Of a DNA stretch of 64,000 bases, positions 26,636-37,600 are shown piece after piece. The stretch is taken from assembly GCA_949752735.1 (NCBI GenBank), contig OX457053.1, forward strand, positions 5,786,177 through 5,850,176, written 5' to 3'. Source of the stretch: Lumbricus terrestris (taxonomy: Eukaryota; Annelida; Clitellata; Crassiclitellata; Lumbricidae). The position numbers and the translations under genes are program-made. Positions within the stretch are counted from its first letter, which is position 1; each line of letters starts with the position of its first letter. Under the pieces are notes generated by a model. It was not told where the DNA came from. It worked only from the letters and a program-made list of their open reading frames with translations, and made no database searches.

Positions 26636-27089
26636 CCGGTGACACGAAACGGAGTATCCCCCATGAAAGCTATCCGGGGGGATAAATTAATCTATCCCCC
26701 CGGATGGAATTAACCGGTCTATACTATCCGGGGGGATAAACCATTATATCCCCTATTTTGAAAAATGCGCATAATAATTTTTTTAGGCTGTAATCAAAAT
26801 TTTTAGTGACTCCAATTGTTTTAAGTGTCCTAAGCAATGCTCAGAAAAAGGCAACTCGAATTTATTTAGTGATTTTGAGTGTTCTTAAGTGTTTTAAATG
26901 TTTTAAGTGCTCTAAAAACAGGGCAAAACAAATTATCTATTAGGAATAAACATACCTGCTAGTGTCATTATTCAAAACAAAGCAGATGAAAATCAATTTG
27001 CAAAAAAATTCACGTGGAAGCGGTTTTTTCGACTCTTTTTAATTTGGGGGATACAATTAATACGGGGGATACTCTATTCGTGACACCGG
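26636..27089. mobile_element. 454-bp DNA element with 26-bp inverted ends
   Basis: Both ends read CCGGTGNCACGAA and then GAGTATCCCCC when viewed inward. Next to the left end is a palindromic set of CTATCCGGGGGGATA motifs. Unit 2 lacks the element at about 41305, but no clean target duplication is visible. Confidence 0.7.
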
Positions 27090-27237
27090 CTCCAAACGTC
27101 TTAGGTTAAACTTTATCACTCCAATATTAAGCGCCAAGTGGAACTTGGAAATTGAATGTAAATTGAACCATGGAACTAGCTAGCGGCACTAGCCTACAAT
27201 AATGATAAAGTAGACATTGCCAAATCATAGAGCGCCA

Positions 27238-28171
27238 TGCATCCATTCGGTCCGTGCATCCATTCGGTCCGTGCATCCATTCGGTCCGTGCATCCATCCG
27301 GTCCGTGCATCCATTCGGACCGTGCATCCATTCGGTCCGTGCATCCATTCGGACCGTGCATCCATTCGGTCCGTGCATCCATTCGGTCCGTGCATCCATT
27401 CGGTCCGTGCATCCATTCGGTCCGTGCATCCATTCGGTCCGTGCGTCCATTCGGTCCGTGCGTCCATTCGGTCCGTGCATCCATTCGGTCCGTGCATCCA
27501 TTCGGTCCGTGCGTCCATTCGGTCCGTGCATCCATTCGGTCCGTGCGTCCATTCGGTCCGTGCATCCATTCGGTCCGTGCATCCATTCGGTCCGTGCGTC
27601 CATTCGGTCCGTGCATCCATCCGGTCCGTGCATCCATTCGGACCGTGCATCCATTCGGTCCGTGCATCCATTCGGTCCGTGCATCCATTCGGTCCGTGCA
27701 TCCATTCGGTCCGTGCATCCATTCGGTCCGTCCATCCATTCGGTCCGTGCATCCATTCGGTCCGTGCATCCATTCGGTCCGTGCATCCATTTGGTCCGTC
27801 CATCCATTCGGTCCGTGCATCCATTCGGTCCGTGCATCCATTCGGTCCGTCCATCCATTCGGTCCGTGCATCCATTCGGTCCGTGCATCCATTCGGTCCG
27901 TACATCCATTCGGTCCGTGCATCCATTCGGTCCGTGCATCCATTCGGTCCGTGCATCCATTCGGTCCGTGCATCCATTCGGTCGGTGCATCCATTCGGTC
28001 CGTGCATCCATTCGGTCCGTGCATCCATTCGGTCCGTGCATCCATTCGGTCCGTGCATCCATTCGGTCCGTGCATCCATTCGGTCCGTGCATCCATTCGG
28101 TCCGTCCATCCATTCGGTCCGTACATCCATTTGGTCCGTGCATCCATTCGGTCTGTGCATCCATTCGGTCC
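27238..28171. repeat. 17-bp minisatellite, about 55 copies
   Basis: The unit is GCATCCATTCGGTCCGT, with scattered single-base variants. Since 17 is not a multiple of three and the unit lacks stops in every phase, all six frames stay open for over 300 codons. These are not genes. Unit 2 has one monomer (about 42858-42875) at the same place. Confidence 0.97.
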
Positions 28172-28289
28172 GGGCGATGCTCTCTGGTAACATTTCGCTG
28201 GATAACCTAACTTTGATCCATACTAATTCTATCATTCATCGGCATGAATGATGAATCTTCTTTTCACACTGACTCGCCGCTGCTATGAC

Positions 28290-28381
28290 TAGTGTTGTGA
28301 GGCGGAAACTTTCCCCGGAAAGTTTCATATCTTTCTGGAAACTTTCCGGCAAAATACTTTGCCGGAAAAGCTGCATCAGTA
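28290..28381. mobile_element. 92-bp hAT MITE
   Basis: It begins TAGTGTTGTGAGGCGG and ends CTGCATCAGTA. GCTATGAC flanks both sides exactly (28282-28289 and 28382-28389). Its ends match those of the 1.2-kb element at 41647-42848, of which it looks like an internally deleted form. Confidence 0.9.
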
Positions 28382-28441
28382 GCTATGACCTTCGAAACAC
28401 GTCTTCTCGTTGCCAGCAAAGGACGACCGTTGTTACTTTTA

Positions 28442-28445
<4 letters not shown>

Positions 28446-28491
<46 letters not shown>
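28446..28491. repeat. TA dinucleotide microsatellite
   Basis: About 22 TA units lie near the junction between the two duplicated units. Confidence 0.95.
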
Positions 28492-28492
<1 letters not shown>

Positions 28493-29298
28493 CTATGCAT
28501 ATTTTCTTTCCACAAGTTAAACAATTATTATAATCTGCAAATAATGTAACCTTCATACAGAAAAAATATTGCTGCGCTCATATTACGGTTCGTAGGCCTA
28601 CTGATTAAAATGATTTTGATCGATATATTTATAAAATTTAATTGCTATTAATCAATTAAATTCAATTAGTTCGGTCTACGCCACGTTACGCGTGAAAAAC
28701 AAACTCACCTGTCAAACAACAATGCAGTCACTGAGTTTGTAATTATAGTGTTTTCTTTGTAGAAAAAGGTCTTCAATCTAAAACTGCTTATTGCAGTGAC
28801 AATAATTGATATTTGAGGTTTAGCAGTAAACGGTTACTGTTGTAAGTTCTAATGGAAACCAAAGATAACAGTAACAGAAACCGTAACAGTAACCGTAACA
28901 GTAACCGTAACAGTAACCGTAACAGTAACCGTAGCAGTAACCGTAACAGCAACGTTAACAGTAACCGTAACAGCAACAGTAACCGTAACAGCAGCAGTAA
29001 CCGTAGCAGTAACAGCAGTAATCGTTTACTGTCAAACCTTAAAATGTAAATGTTTACCTCAAATGCAACCGATCGCTTACTTCACCACTCAAAAAGTTGT
29101 TTCACATCATCATTATATTCACCCCGTTGTCTACTCCAGAAAATATGACCGCTTGCATCAAAGTCCGAGACTCGATTATAAGAGATTGCTTGGGTCATGA
29201 AAAAAGTCTTAAAAGATTAAGCAAGAAAAGAGATCAGTCAAAAATTAATCGGTGTATAACATAATATTATAGCAAATTGTTATTATGAGCAGCGGCGG

Positions 29299-29430
<132 letters not shown>

Positions 29431-29730
29431 CTGTGGCATTCTGTGCTAAGCTTATTCCTCCAACCCTCCATCCCTCCATCCCTCCCTATCTCCCTCTCTG
29501 TTGACATGGAAGCGTTTAAGAGATCGCAGTGGATACTTCACAGCCAGTCTTTTCTGAGTAACGAGAGGAAGATGACGAGCATCATAGCCAAGAACTGAGA
29601 TCCATGATGGAATTGGATGGAATTGGAGACTCCTCCAGTGGTGCACAAAGGCAGAACTTCCACAACTGCAACAAAGAACCATTTTAATTAAAATTAGTTC
29701 GTAAATAAATTAGTTTAAAGAATCTGTGAC

Positions 29731-30010
29731 CATGGGCGGAGTTTGGTTTCCGTTTTTGGAGGGGCTAAATTTTTTTGGGCTGAGACTCGGTCCAGGAAAA
29801 AAGAAATACTTTCCCGGCTCAAAAAAGTTGATGACCTTTTCTTAGTCATCGCGGGCTGAAATCTCGGCGAAAAATACTGATTTTTCCGGCCCAAAAATCT
29901 ATGAATTTTTCTTAGTCATTCGTATGTTTCGCGTGGGGGGCTTAGCCCGAGAAATGATACCATTTACACGGTAAAAATGACTCTGCGTCTTCTGGGGGTG
30001 GACTTAGATG
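29731..30010. mobile_element. Remnant of a CATGGGCGGAG MITE
   Basis: It starts CATGGGCGGAGTTTGG and matches the complete element at 55965-56285 through the AAAAGTTGATGACC and CATTTACACGG segments. The right terminus is degraded. Confidence 0.6.
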
Positions 30011-30072
30011 ACCGCGTAAAGGTCATGATATGTACATGTCTGTGACCGTGTAAAGGTCATGATATGTACAAT

Positions 30073-30239
30073 CAGTGGCGTAACAATAGGGTAGACTGGG
30101 TAGACAAAGCCTAGGGCCCCCGGGTGTAGAGGCCCCAGAGGGACCCCCGAGTTCCTAGTTACGCCACTGTTATAAGTGATAATACATTTCAATATTCACA
30201 TTTTGTCTAGGGGCCCCCGAGTTCCTAGTTACGCCACTG
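30073..30239. mobile_element. 167-bp hAT MITE, first of a back-to-back pair
   Basis: It starts CAGTGGCGTAACAATAGG and ends TTCCTAGTTACGCCACTG. TGTACAAT flanks it on both sides (30065-30072, 30240-30247). An internal copy of the right end (to about 30169) points to an internal duplication. Confidence 0.85.
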
Positions 30240-30247
30240 TGTACAAT

Positions 30248-30464
30248 CAGTGGCGTCGCCACGAGGTGGTTTGGGTTCTTGGAGGGGGGATTGAATTACA
30301 CCGTTCTAAAAAATATGACACACGCAATTTGTTCAGATCCGTTGCGTTTTCATTCGAGTATACTATAGGCTAGGTGGAGAGTAAGCAATAACGACCTCTA
30401 GACTTCTAGTCGTTGAAATTGTTTTCGATTACTCCCCAGTATATAAGGGTTGGCTATGCCACTA
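30248..30464. mobile_element. 217-bp hAT MITE, second of the pair
   Basis: It starts CAGTGGCGTCGCCACG and ends TTGGCTATGCCACTA. A third copy of TGTACAAT follows at 30465-30472. Its interior differs from the preceding MITE. Confidence 0.8.
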
Positions 30465-31091
30465 TGTACAATTTCGATGCTTGTCATTCTCATCGCGTTC
30501 TTTATTGCGCGCATGTTTCTTGTATGCAACCTGTGTATTGTATTAAAGCGCATTAATAAATTTAATTTGCGCCTTTCCCAGGATATCTAGTCTAATCAGA
30601 GGTGCGCACAATACGCACACGTGTATTTCCCGGGGAAAAGATACGAGTTTAAAGAATGAGAGCCTGGTGCTGAAAAGAGCCATATCGCATTTAGTTTAGC
30701 CTTTAATTAGCGCCTCCCATGACTCGGACGTTTTAAGACATGTAGCAGTTCCTTTATTGCCACTAGTATCGTTCTGTTGTCTCAGGTATTGTTTTATTGT
30801 TACATGCGATTGCTTCGCTGCTACTGCAATTGTTTTGGTTATTGTTCTTCTATTGTTGTGCTCTGCTGTGGTGTTCCTTAAATTTCTTTTAAGACGGCTT
30901 TGTTTACAGCGCTCTTGCTGATTCACAGTTACTGGGTCGACGAAGCAGATACGGTGACGAAATCGCATGTGATACCACGGTAACAACAATGACCCCGATC
31001 CCAAAATAGAGAGTTCAAAGTTCACCACACAAGAGGAAGACTTGGGCGTCGAAGGCACCAGAGTCCAAATACATAGGCTACGCATGCAGAT

Positions 31092-31263
31092 GTATCAGTG
31101 CCTTCGTCATAGACCTACTGTTTACTAAGTCTCAGATTGAATTGAGGAAACCCCTTGCGGTAAGGAGCTCTAATTATCTGTAGACAATGGCCGACTATGA
31201 AGGGGTTCGAAACCGTACTCCCCGCGCTACTGGTCAAATGCTTTAACCAATCGGTCACTTGAT
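31092..31263 (-). mobile_element. tRNA-derived SINE (unit 2 copy)
   Basis: It matches 16690-16872. The minus strand shows GACCGATTGGTTAAAGC and GGTTTCGAACCCC as degenerate A and B boxes. Confidence 0.65.
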
Positions 31264-31631
31264 AAGAATTTTAACTAGGCTATACTGTTAACTTTTTGGC
31301 TTTAAGAAATCACTTCGCACTATAGCTGCACTGACGGCACGAATGATACGCTGAGTTAAACTGAGAAATTTCGATTTAGAAACCTCTACGGATAATATCC
31401 ATGTTATTAATTTCCTGCTTCGTTTTTTTTCAAGCCTCGCTAAACAATCATCTAACCGTGCCCTTGCATATCGTGTTTTGCCACTCCTACATAAATACAC
31501 ATTGTAGACCTATCTTTGGGCGCCGCCCATGGATTTGATTACCATTTAATTACAATTAGGCTACGGGTTAGGTTAGAATTAGATTAGTGTCAGCTAGTGC
31601 GAAGACTTTATCAGATATTGTATTCAATGGA

Positions 31632-34600
31632 TCAGTTAGATATATGAGACCAACCTAAGTCCGATCGAAACTGGCAAGCGTCGTTCTGCGGCAGGCTCAC
31701 TCTGAAGAATCCATCGATCAGGTCGCTTGCCTTTTTCCCGCAACAGATGTTCACGGTCTGCACCATGCAGCTGATCAACCGACTCGTAGCTCTACAGTAC
31801 ATGCAAACAATATTATTGCGGGGAACGGACATTATCCCCCCGGACATTACCCCCCCCGGACATATTCCCCCCGAATTTTCATAGGACATTATCTCCCGGA
31901 CAAAGTCCCCCCACCCATGTCATGTCATGTCATGTCAAACACCGACGTCGCCGCGCGACGGTTGGTCACACGCATGGACTAGGGCTCTCCACTGACGCCT
32001 ATTGCGTGCGGCAGCGAGAAGATAGGATCCAGAAAGGTGGGACCAGGAAAGAATGTTGTCTATCCAGTTAATACACGGTCTTCCACGGTGTCGATAACCC
32101 TCTACGTGACCCAGCATGATGGCATTTTCCAAGGAATCCTGAGGGAGCCTAATGATATGTCTGAAATAAGAGAGTTTGCGAGCCTTGATGGAACCCAAGA
32201 GAACGGGGAAGTTCTAGCAAGCCGATAAACTTCCTCTGTTGTAAGCCTGAGCGTCCAGGATATGCGCAAAAGCTTTCGAATACATTTGTTTTCAAAAATT
32301 TGAATTTGCTTTTCCTCAGCTTTCTTGAGCGTCCATGATTCGCAACCATAAGTTGCGACTGACCACACCAGTGATTTCATCAATCGGAGTTTGGTTTGGG
32401 TGCTGACGGATTTGTTTTTCCAGACCTTCGTGAGCTTCACCATGACTGCCATGCCCATGGCCAGCCTGGACTTAACATCGCCTGAGCACTTGGCGTCACT
32501 TGAGATTTTGCTGCCTAGATATGTAAAGTCATCAACCTGCTTGAGACCAACGCCAGCGACGAAAACCTCAAGGACCTCATCGATGTTGGTCCCCCACCCA
32601 TGTGCAAATCGAAGAATAATGCCGTAACCGATAAGACTTCTCACTGGCATTAACATGCAAACGAAAGTTCTTAATGTCATTTAACTACGTCCGAGCTTCG
32701 TAGCCTTATTAGCGTCGTTTCCATTCAAAATTAGATTCAATACAGCAGATAACTGAACGAATGGGAATCGTATACGAAGGTTTGTTAACGTCATTTACGT
32801 ATGAACTTCGTAGACTTATTAGCGTCAATCAGATATCCCGTTTTGTCATATAGATGTACATATCAAACCTGGATATAAATTGGCAGATCTTTACAAAGAT
32901 AAACTAATGTGTGGTGTATTAACTTAACATACGCCGATTGTTATATTTTGTGGATCACTTTTAGGTAATGATATCATAGACTGGGAGATAATGTCCTACC
33001 CCGGGGGGAATATGTCCGGGGGGATAATGTCCGGGGGGATAATGTCCAGGGGGGCTAATGTCCTACAACCAGGAACGTAGGCCCTTATGCTTCCAAAAAA
33101 TGCATATGTTCCATTGTGTTTCAGCGTAGGCTATTATACTCACTCGCATGCTGTCCTGCCAGGATTCGGTTTCACTTTATCTTGACAGAACTCCAAAGAT
33201 GTTTCCACTTTATGACTGTTTAAGCATTGCGCTTCGCCCAGAAAGTCTGAACAAAAGGAATCACATTCTTACAATAATATGTCGCGGTCACAAGTTATTC
33301 TAGTATTTTTGCTCAAAGTGGATGAACAGCCGCAAATTCCATTTTAAAACACATCTGTTACGTGCCATGACTTTCGTGCATCGAATTTTCTGAAAGGCTG
33401 ATTATTGGATCAAGATCCCTCTGAGTAATCCAACGGATTTATAAGAGGCGCAATATAAATTCTGATCGATTGATTGCTTGGATGGAATTGTTATCAAAGT
33501 GACTTTTATTACACCGGTGTCAAATGCACCAGGCAGTTTAGAAACTAGGGGAAGTAGGGGCGAGACGGACCCCGTAACGGATTTTTGGGTTTGAGACACC
33601 ATAAACGTGCTTCACGAGCACAAATTTTTTGCTACTCGTAGCCTATACAGTACCATAGCTAAGGGCAACACAAATTTAATTGCATCCTTTTTTGATCATA
33701 AGATTTTTTAAATTTAAAAACTTAGTCGTAATGGTCCGTCTTGCCCCCACTATGGGGCAAGATGGACCAATCTAATAAATCATGCCCCACGCATTAGTCT
33801 TTCATCATAGCATGTTCTGATCACATGCAGAATACTATTTTATGCATAAATGTGAGCGTCTATAATGTAAAACAGTGAGAATAACGCAGAAGTTACATTG
33901 GACTAGATTTTTTTGATTTTAGGCGATTTTAGTGGTCCATCTTGCCCCCATGGTGGAACAAGATAGACCACTGCAATCATGTCTTTCGCGTTAATTGTCA
34001 TTATTAGTGTATCCAACAATTATTGTTGTAGTAATAATAACATAATAATTAATTAAGATGTGAAATCGAATGAAAAAATTCGAACCACAGGAAAAATTCA
34101 CACAAACGGGGCAAGATGGATCACAGGGTCCGTCTTGCCCCGTCGGTGACTGATCCAACTCACCCCCATGCGTAAGGTATAAACTTTTCACCAATTAAAA
34201 ATTTAATCTACTGGGTATCCTGCCAATACTGAATTCGTTAATACGGCAGAAAATGGTGTTTAACCAAATATACTTGCATCAAAAGCCTGTGACAATGTGC
34301 AATTGAATATTTAGCAAATAACTGTTTCTTGAAAATAAGATCGAACAGGTTGAAAATCAACTTTTCGTCATAAAAAACGAATAAATGTCGTTTCGGTCGC
34401 TTATTTTGGTCAAATCACCAAAGCGCCAGCAATATTACAATAATTAAAGTTCATTCGATAGGTGGCGGCATCATATATGCCTTATATTGACGGGATCCAT
34501 CATGCCCCAAGGGTCCATCTCGCCCCGACTTCCCCTACACTGTGTCCCGATGAAAGTAGACCCCCCCCAAAAAAAGATTCATAATTCGGTCAAAACTTTT

Positions 34601-37600
34601 AGCATTTTTGTCTGGGAGCAGAGGCATGGAATGCACGCGAGCCCATAACAGTTCTGCATCGAGGTTCAGCAACTTCAGCTAAAAGACCCCTAGGCCTAAT
34701 TGATGATTGCAACAACGAGATGGAATGTAAGGAGTAAGCAGTGACTGAAAGTAGGGAGGTGTGCTGGTGGATTTGTAGGTTAAACAGGACAATTTAAATT
34801 TTATCCTGAAATCGACAGGAAGCCAATGCAGCTGAAGTAAAACAGAAGAACTTGATCGTAGTGGGACGCGCAGAACAACCCGAGCTAAGGAATTTTGGAT
34901 GCGTTGCAATCTATGTAGCTCATAGTCTGAAATGCCGACAAATTTAAAATTGAATTAGCATAATCAAGGCGAGAGGGAACAAGGGAACAGGCCAAAGTCT
35001 TCGACATATCCTTAGTTAGAGCCGACCGTAATGTGACGCAAGGGCGGATACAGAAATTTTCGATTGGGGGGCCAAAATTTTGGGTCTTGGTCCGGGAAAC
35101 CGGGAAAAAATTTCCGTCTCCATCCGCCGAAAAAGTTGATGACCTTTTTTTTAGTTATCAGCCTGAAATTTTCCCAAAACATACCTTTTCCATCCGCCAA
35201 AAAAGTTGATGACCTTTTTTTTTTAGTCATTGACCTGGAATTTCCCAAAAACATACCTTTTCCCATCCGGCCTCCACCCGGAACAATGATGACCTTCTTC
35301 GCCACTGCGCGGCACGGACATTCGGAGCTACTCGCGGGGGGGGGCAAGTCAACTTTTCGGGACAGAATAGCTGGTAAAAAATAAAGAAATTTCTAAATGG
35401 GGGGGCCATGGCCGGATTGCTCCCCCTGGATCCGCCCCTGATGTGACGTATTGCCCTGATGTGATAAAAGCAAGATCTACAAAGGTTTGTAGATAGTAGG
35501 CCTAGCTCTATGGTCGTTCGGCCATGTTGGTCGAACGATCGTGCCTCTCTGTTATTATGGCAGATTTTTACGTCTGTGGCTTAACTCGCTCGTTTTTGTT
35601 CGGGTTTTCTGATGTTTACCGATGTCGAGTCTCGATTTTCTGACTTTTCTTCTTCTGTGTCGTAAGCGTTTGGACGGGATATTGATTATAAATTTTGACG
35701 TTCAATTCTCGCCATGCGTTCCTCTTTGGACTTGGACCGGTCCATTCTCCATTGCGCTCAACATCAAGGGGTCCCAGGTTCGTCATTATTGGAGCGTCAT
35801 TATCGATGGCCGAACGTTTGCTCACATGAACGGGAAAAGAAAGGATCTGCACTTAACAACAACCAAAGACCGTTCCGTAGTTGCGCCACGTTTCCAGCGT
35901 TGTGCTACCCGTCGCTGCTCTTCGGACTTATGCATCTCTACCCTGTAAACACTGAAATTACTGTTCAACTTCCATCATCGGCACGAGAAACTGTCAGCTG
36001 AACTCTTCGTGTAGCCAACGTGTAGGAGTTCGACGATGGTGACTTGTGCTTCTCGAGCGGAGTTTTGCCTAGGAATAACTCTGTCGTTGTGACATTACCA
36101 TCAGTAGGCTAGAGCTATATGAGTGGGCGCAGTTGATGGCTGCCATATTTGTCCTGTATTTGTTTTTTATGTATTGTGTTTTTGTATGCTTGTAAATCAG
36201 AGTGCGTTTGCAGCTGATACATTAAAGAATATACTTACTTACTTACTTACTTTGTTACATGCATCTGGATTCTGTTCTTAATTAATATTTAAGTCCCTGA
36301 GGGATCCTAAATACCTCGGGGCAATAAAAAATTTAAAAAAAATTTAAACAAATTAAAAAATATAAAAAAAATAATAATAATAATAGCCGTTCCGGAATAC
36401 AATTTTTTATGTCTCCGGATAATTTTTTGAAATCCCAAGGGATCTGAGATACCTCGGGTAAAAAAAAAAATAATAATAATAATAATAATGGAAATTATAA
36501 TCAGTGTAGCCCGGGCCCCTAAAAGTCGCCGGCTCTCATGGGCATTAGGCCGACCCCTAACCCCCTTTCGGCGGGCATGAATACAATACGATACTATATA
36601 TTATATATTTATATATTCATATCCATATATTAATATTATGCAATATATATATATATATATATATATACAGCCTACGCCTACCTTCTTTACGTTGACCACA
36701 GAGGAAATCTGTGAGGAGTTTCATTCCCTTCGCCAACGCTTGGACCTCTTCCACGGTGGCGCAACCCGTGCGATTTATACAGTTGACGAATTCATCGGTC
36801 AATCTGTTAATAATCAAATCGCACTCTGCACTGCATGTTGGCCACAAGAAAATCGAACAGGTTTCTGCAGATGGCGATGATTTGACACAAAAGCAAATGG
36901 AAATTAACGGATGTGGTCGGAACATTTATGCAGCACCTTACTATATTATCTGCCCTACATTTGCAATATTCGTTTTAAAAATGAAATTGCTATTACTATT
37001 ATAGGCTAATTAGGCTAGTAATTAGCATTCCACCACCACGACTACCACCACGATCACCACCGCCGATACCACCGCCACCACCACTACTAACAACACCAAC
37101 ACCACCACCTCCAACACAACACTATCATCATCTTCATCTTCATCATCACAGCCACCACCATTTTATTTATACTGCTACTCGATAGAGGCCTAATAATTAT
37201 TACCACTGCTTTTATTGTTGAGTTGTTGCTGTTGTTGTTATTATCATCATTACTACCGCCATTACTACAACAATAACAACAACAACTACCACTACCGCCG
37301 CCACCACCATTTTTCCGGTTTACATGTTTACCTGCAAGAAGCTTCCAGTTCCTCGCGCGTATAGGCGAACTTGAATTTCTGTGAGTCTGGAAAGATTGCG
37401 GCACACTTCCGGATTCCAGCTACGTCACAGACTCCATCCGCACTGACTGCGAATTACAACGTAATGTATGTAGACCATAATGCGCAATTTATAAAATGTA
37501 ATTCTCAGGAATTTTGTTGCGCACCCCTAAAGCCACCTCAGACTCAGAGGGACCAGCCCAGACTCTGGTCCTTTTTTATATCAATTAAGTTCGCAATAGC

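Larger units (their letters stand above)
3290..28281. repeat. Tandem segmental duplication, unit 1
   Basis: This is the left copy of a long direct duplication. Collinear matches to unit 2 are seen at 3330-3660 with 28530-28860; 11219-11470 with 28990-29265; 11590-11800 with 29510-29690; 12100-12500 with 30530-30910; 15084-15250 with 30920-31080; 16700-17540 with 31095-31600; 19240-19440 with 31640-31815; 20390-20600 with 33130-33340; 21960-22250 with 36680-36975; 22600-22930 with 37180-37520; 23090-24680 with 37920-40090; 26220-26460 with 41020-41240; 27100-27240 with 41315-41400. Gaps between the blocks are later insertions in one unit or the other. Edges are approximate. Confidence 0.88.

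Noticed and set aside
27127..28251. Six overlapping open frames of over 300 codons (MDARTEW- and HPFGPC-type repeats)
   Set aside because: They are all readings of the 17-bp minisatellite, which lacks stops in every phase. The sister unit has one monomer.
35622..36001. Plus-strand frames of 95-108 codons
   Set aside because: They lie in a probable ACTT-tailed retroposon. No domain recognised and frames overlap.
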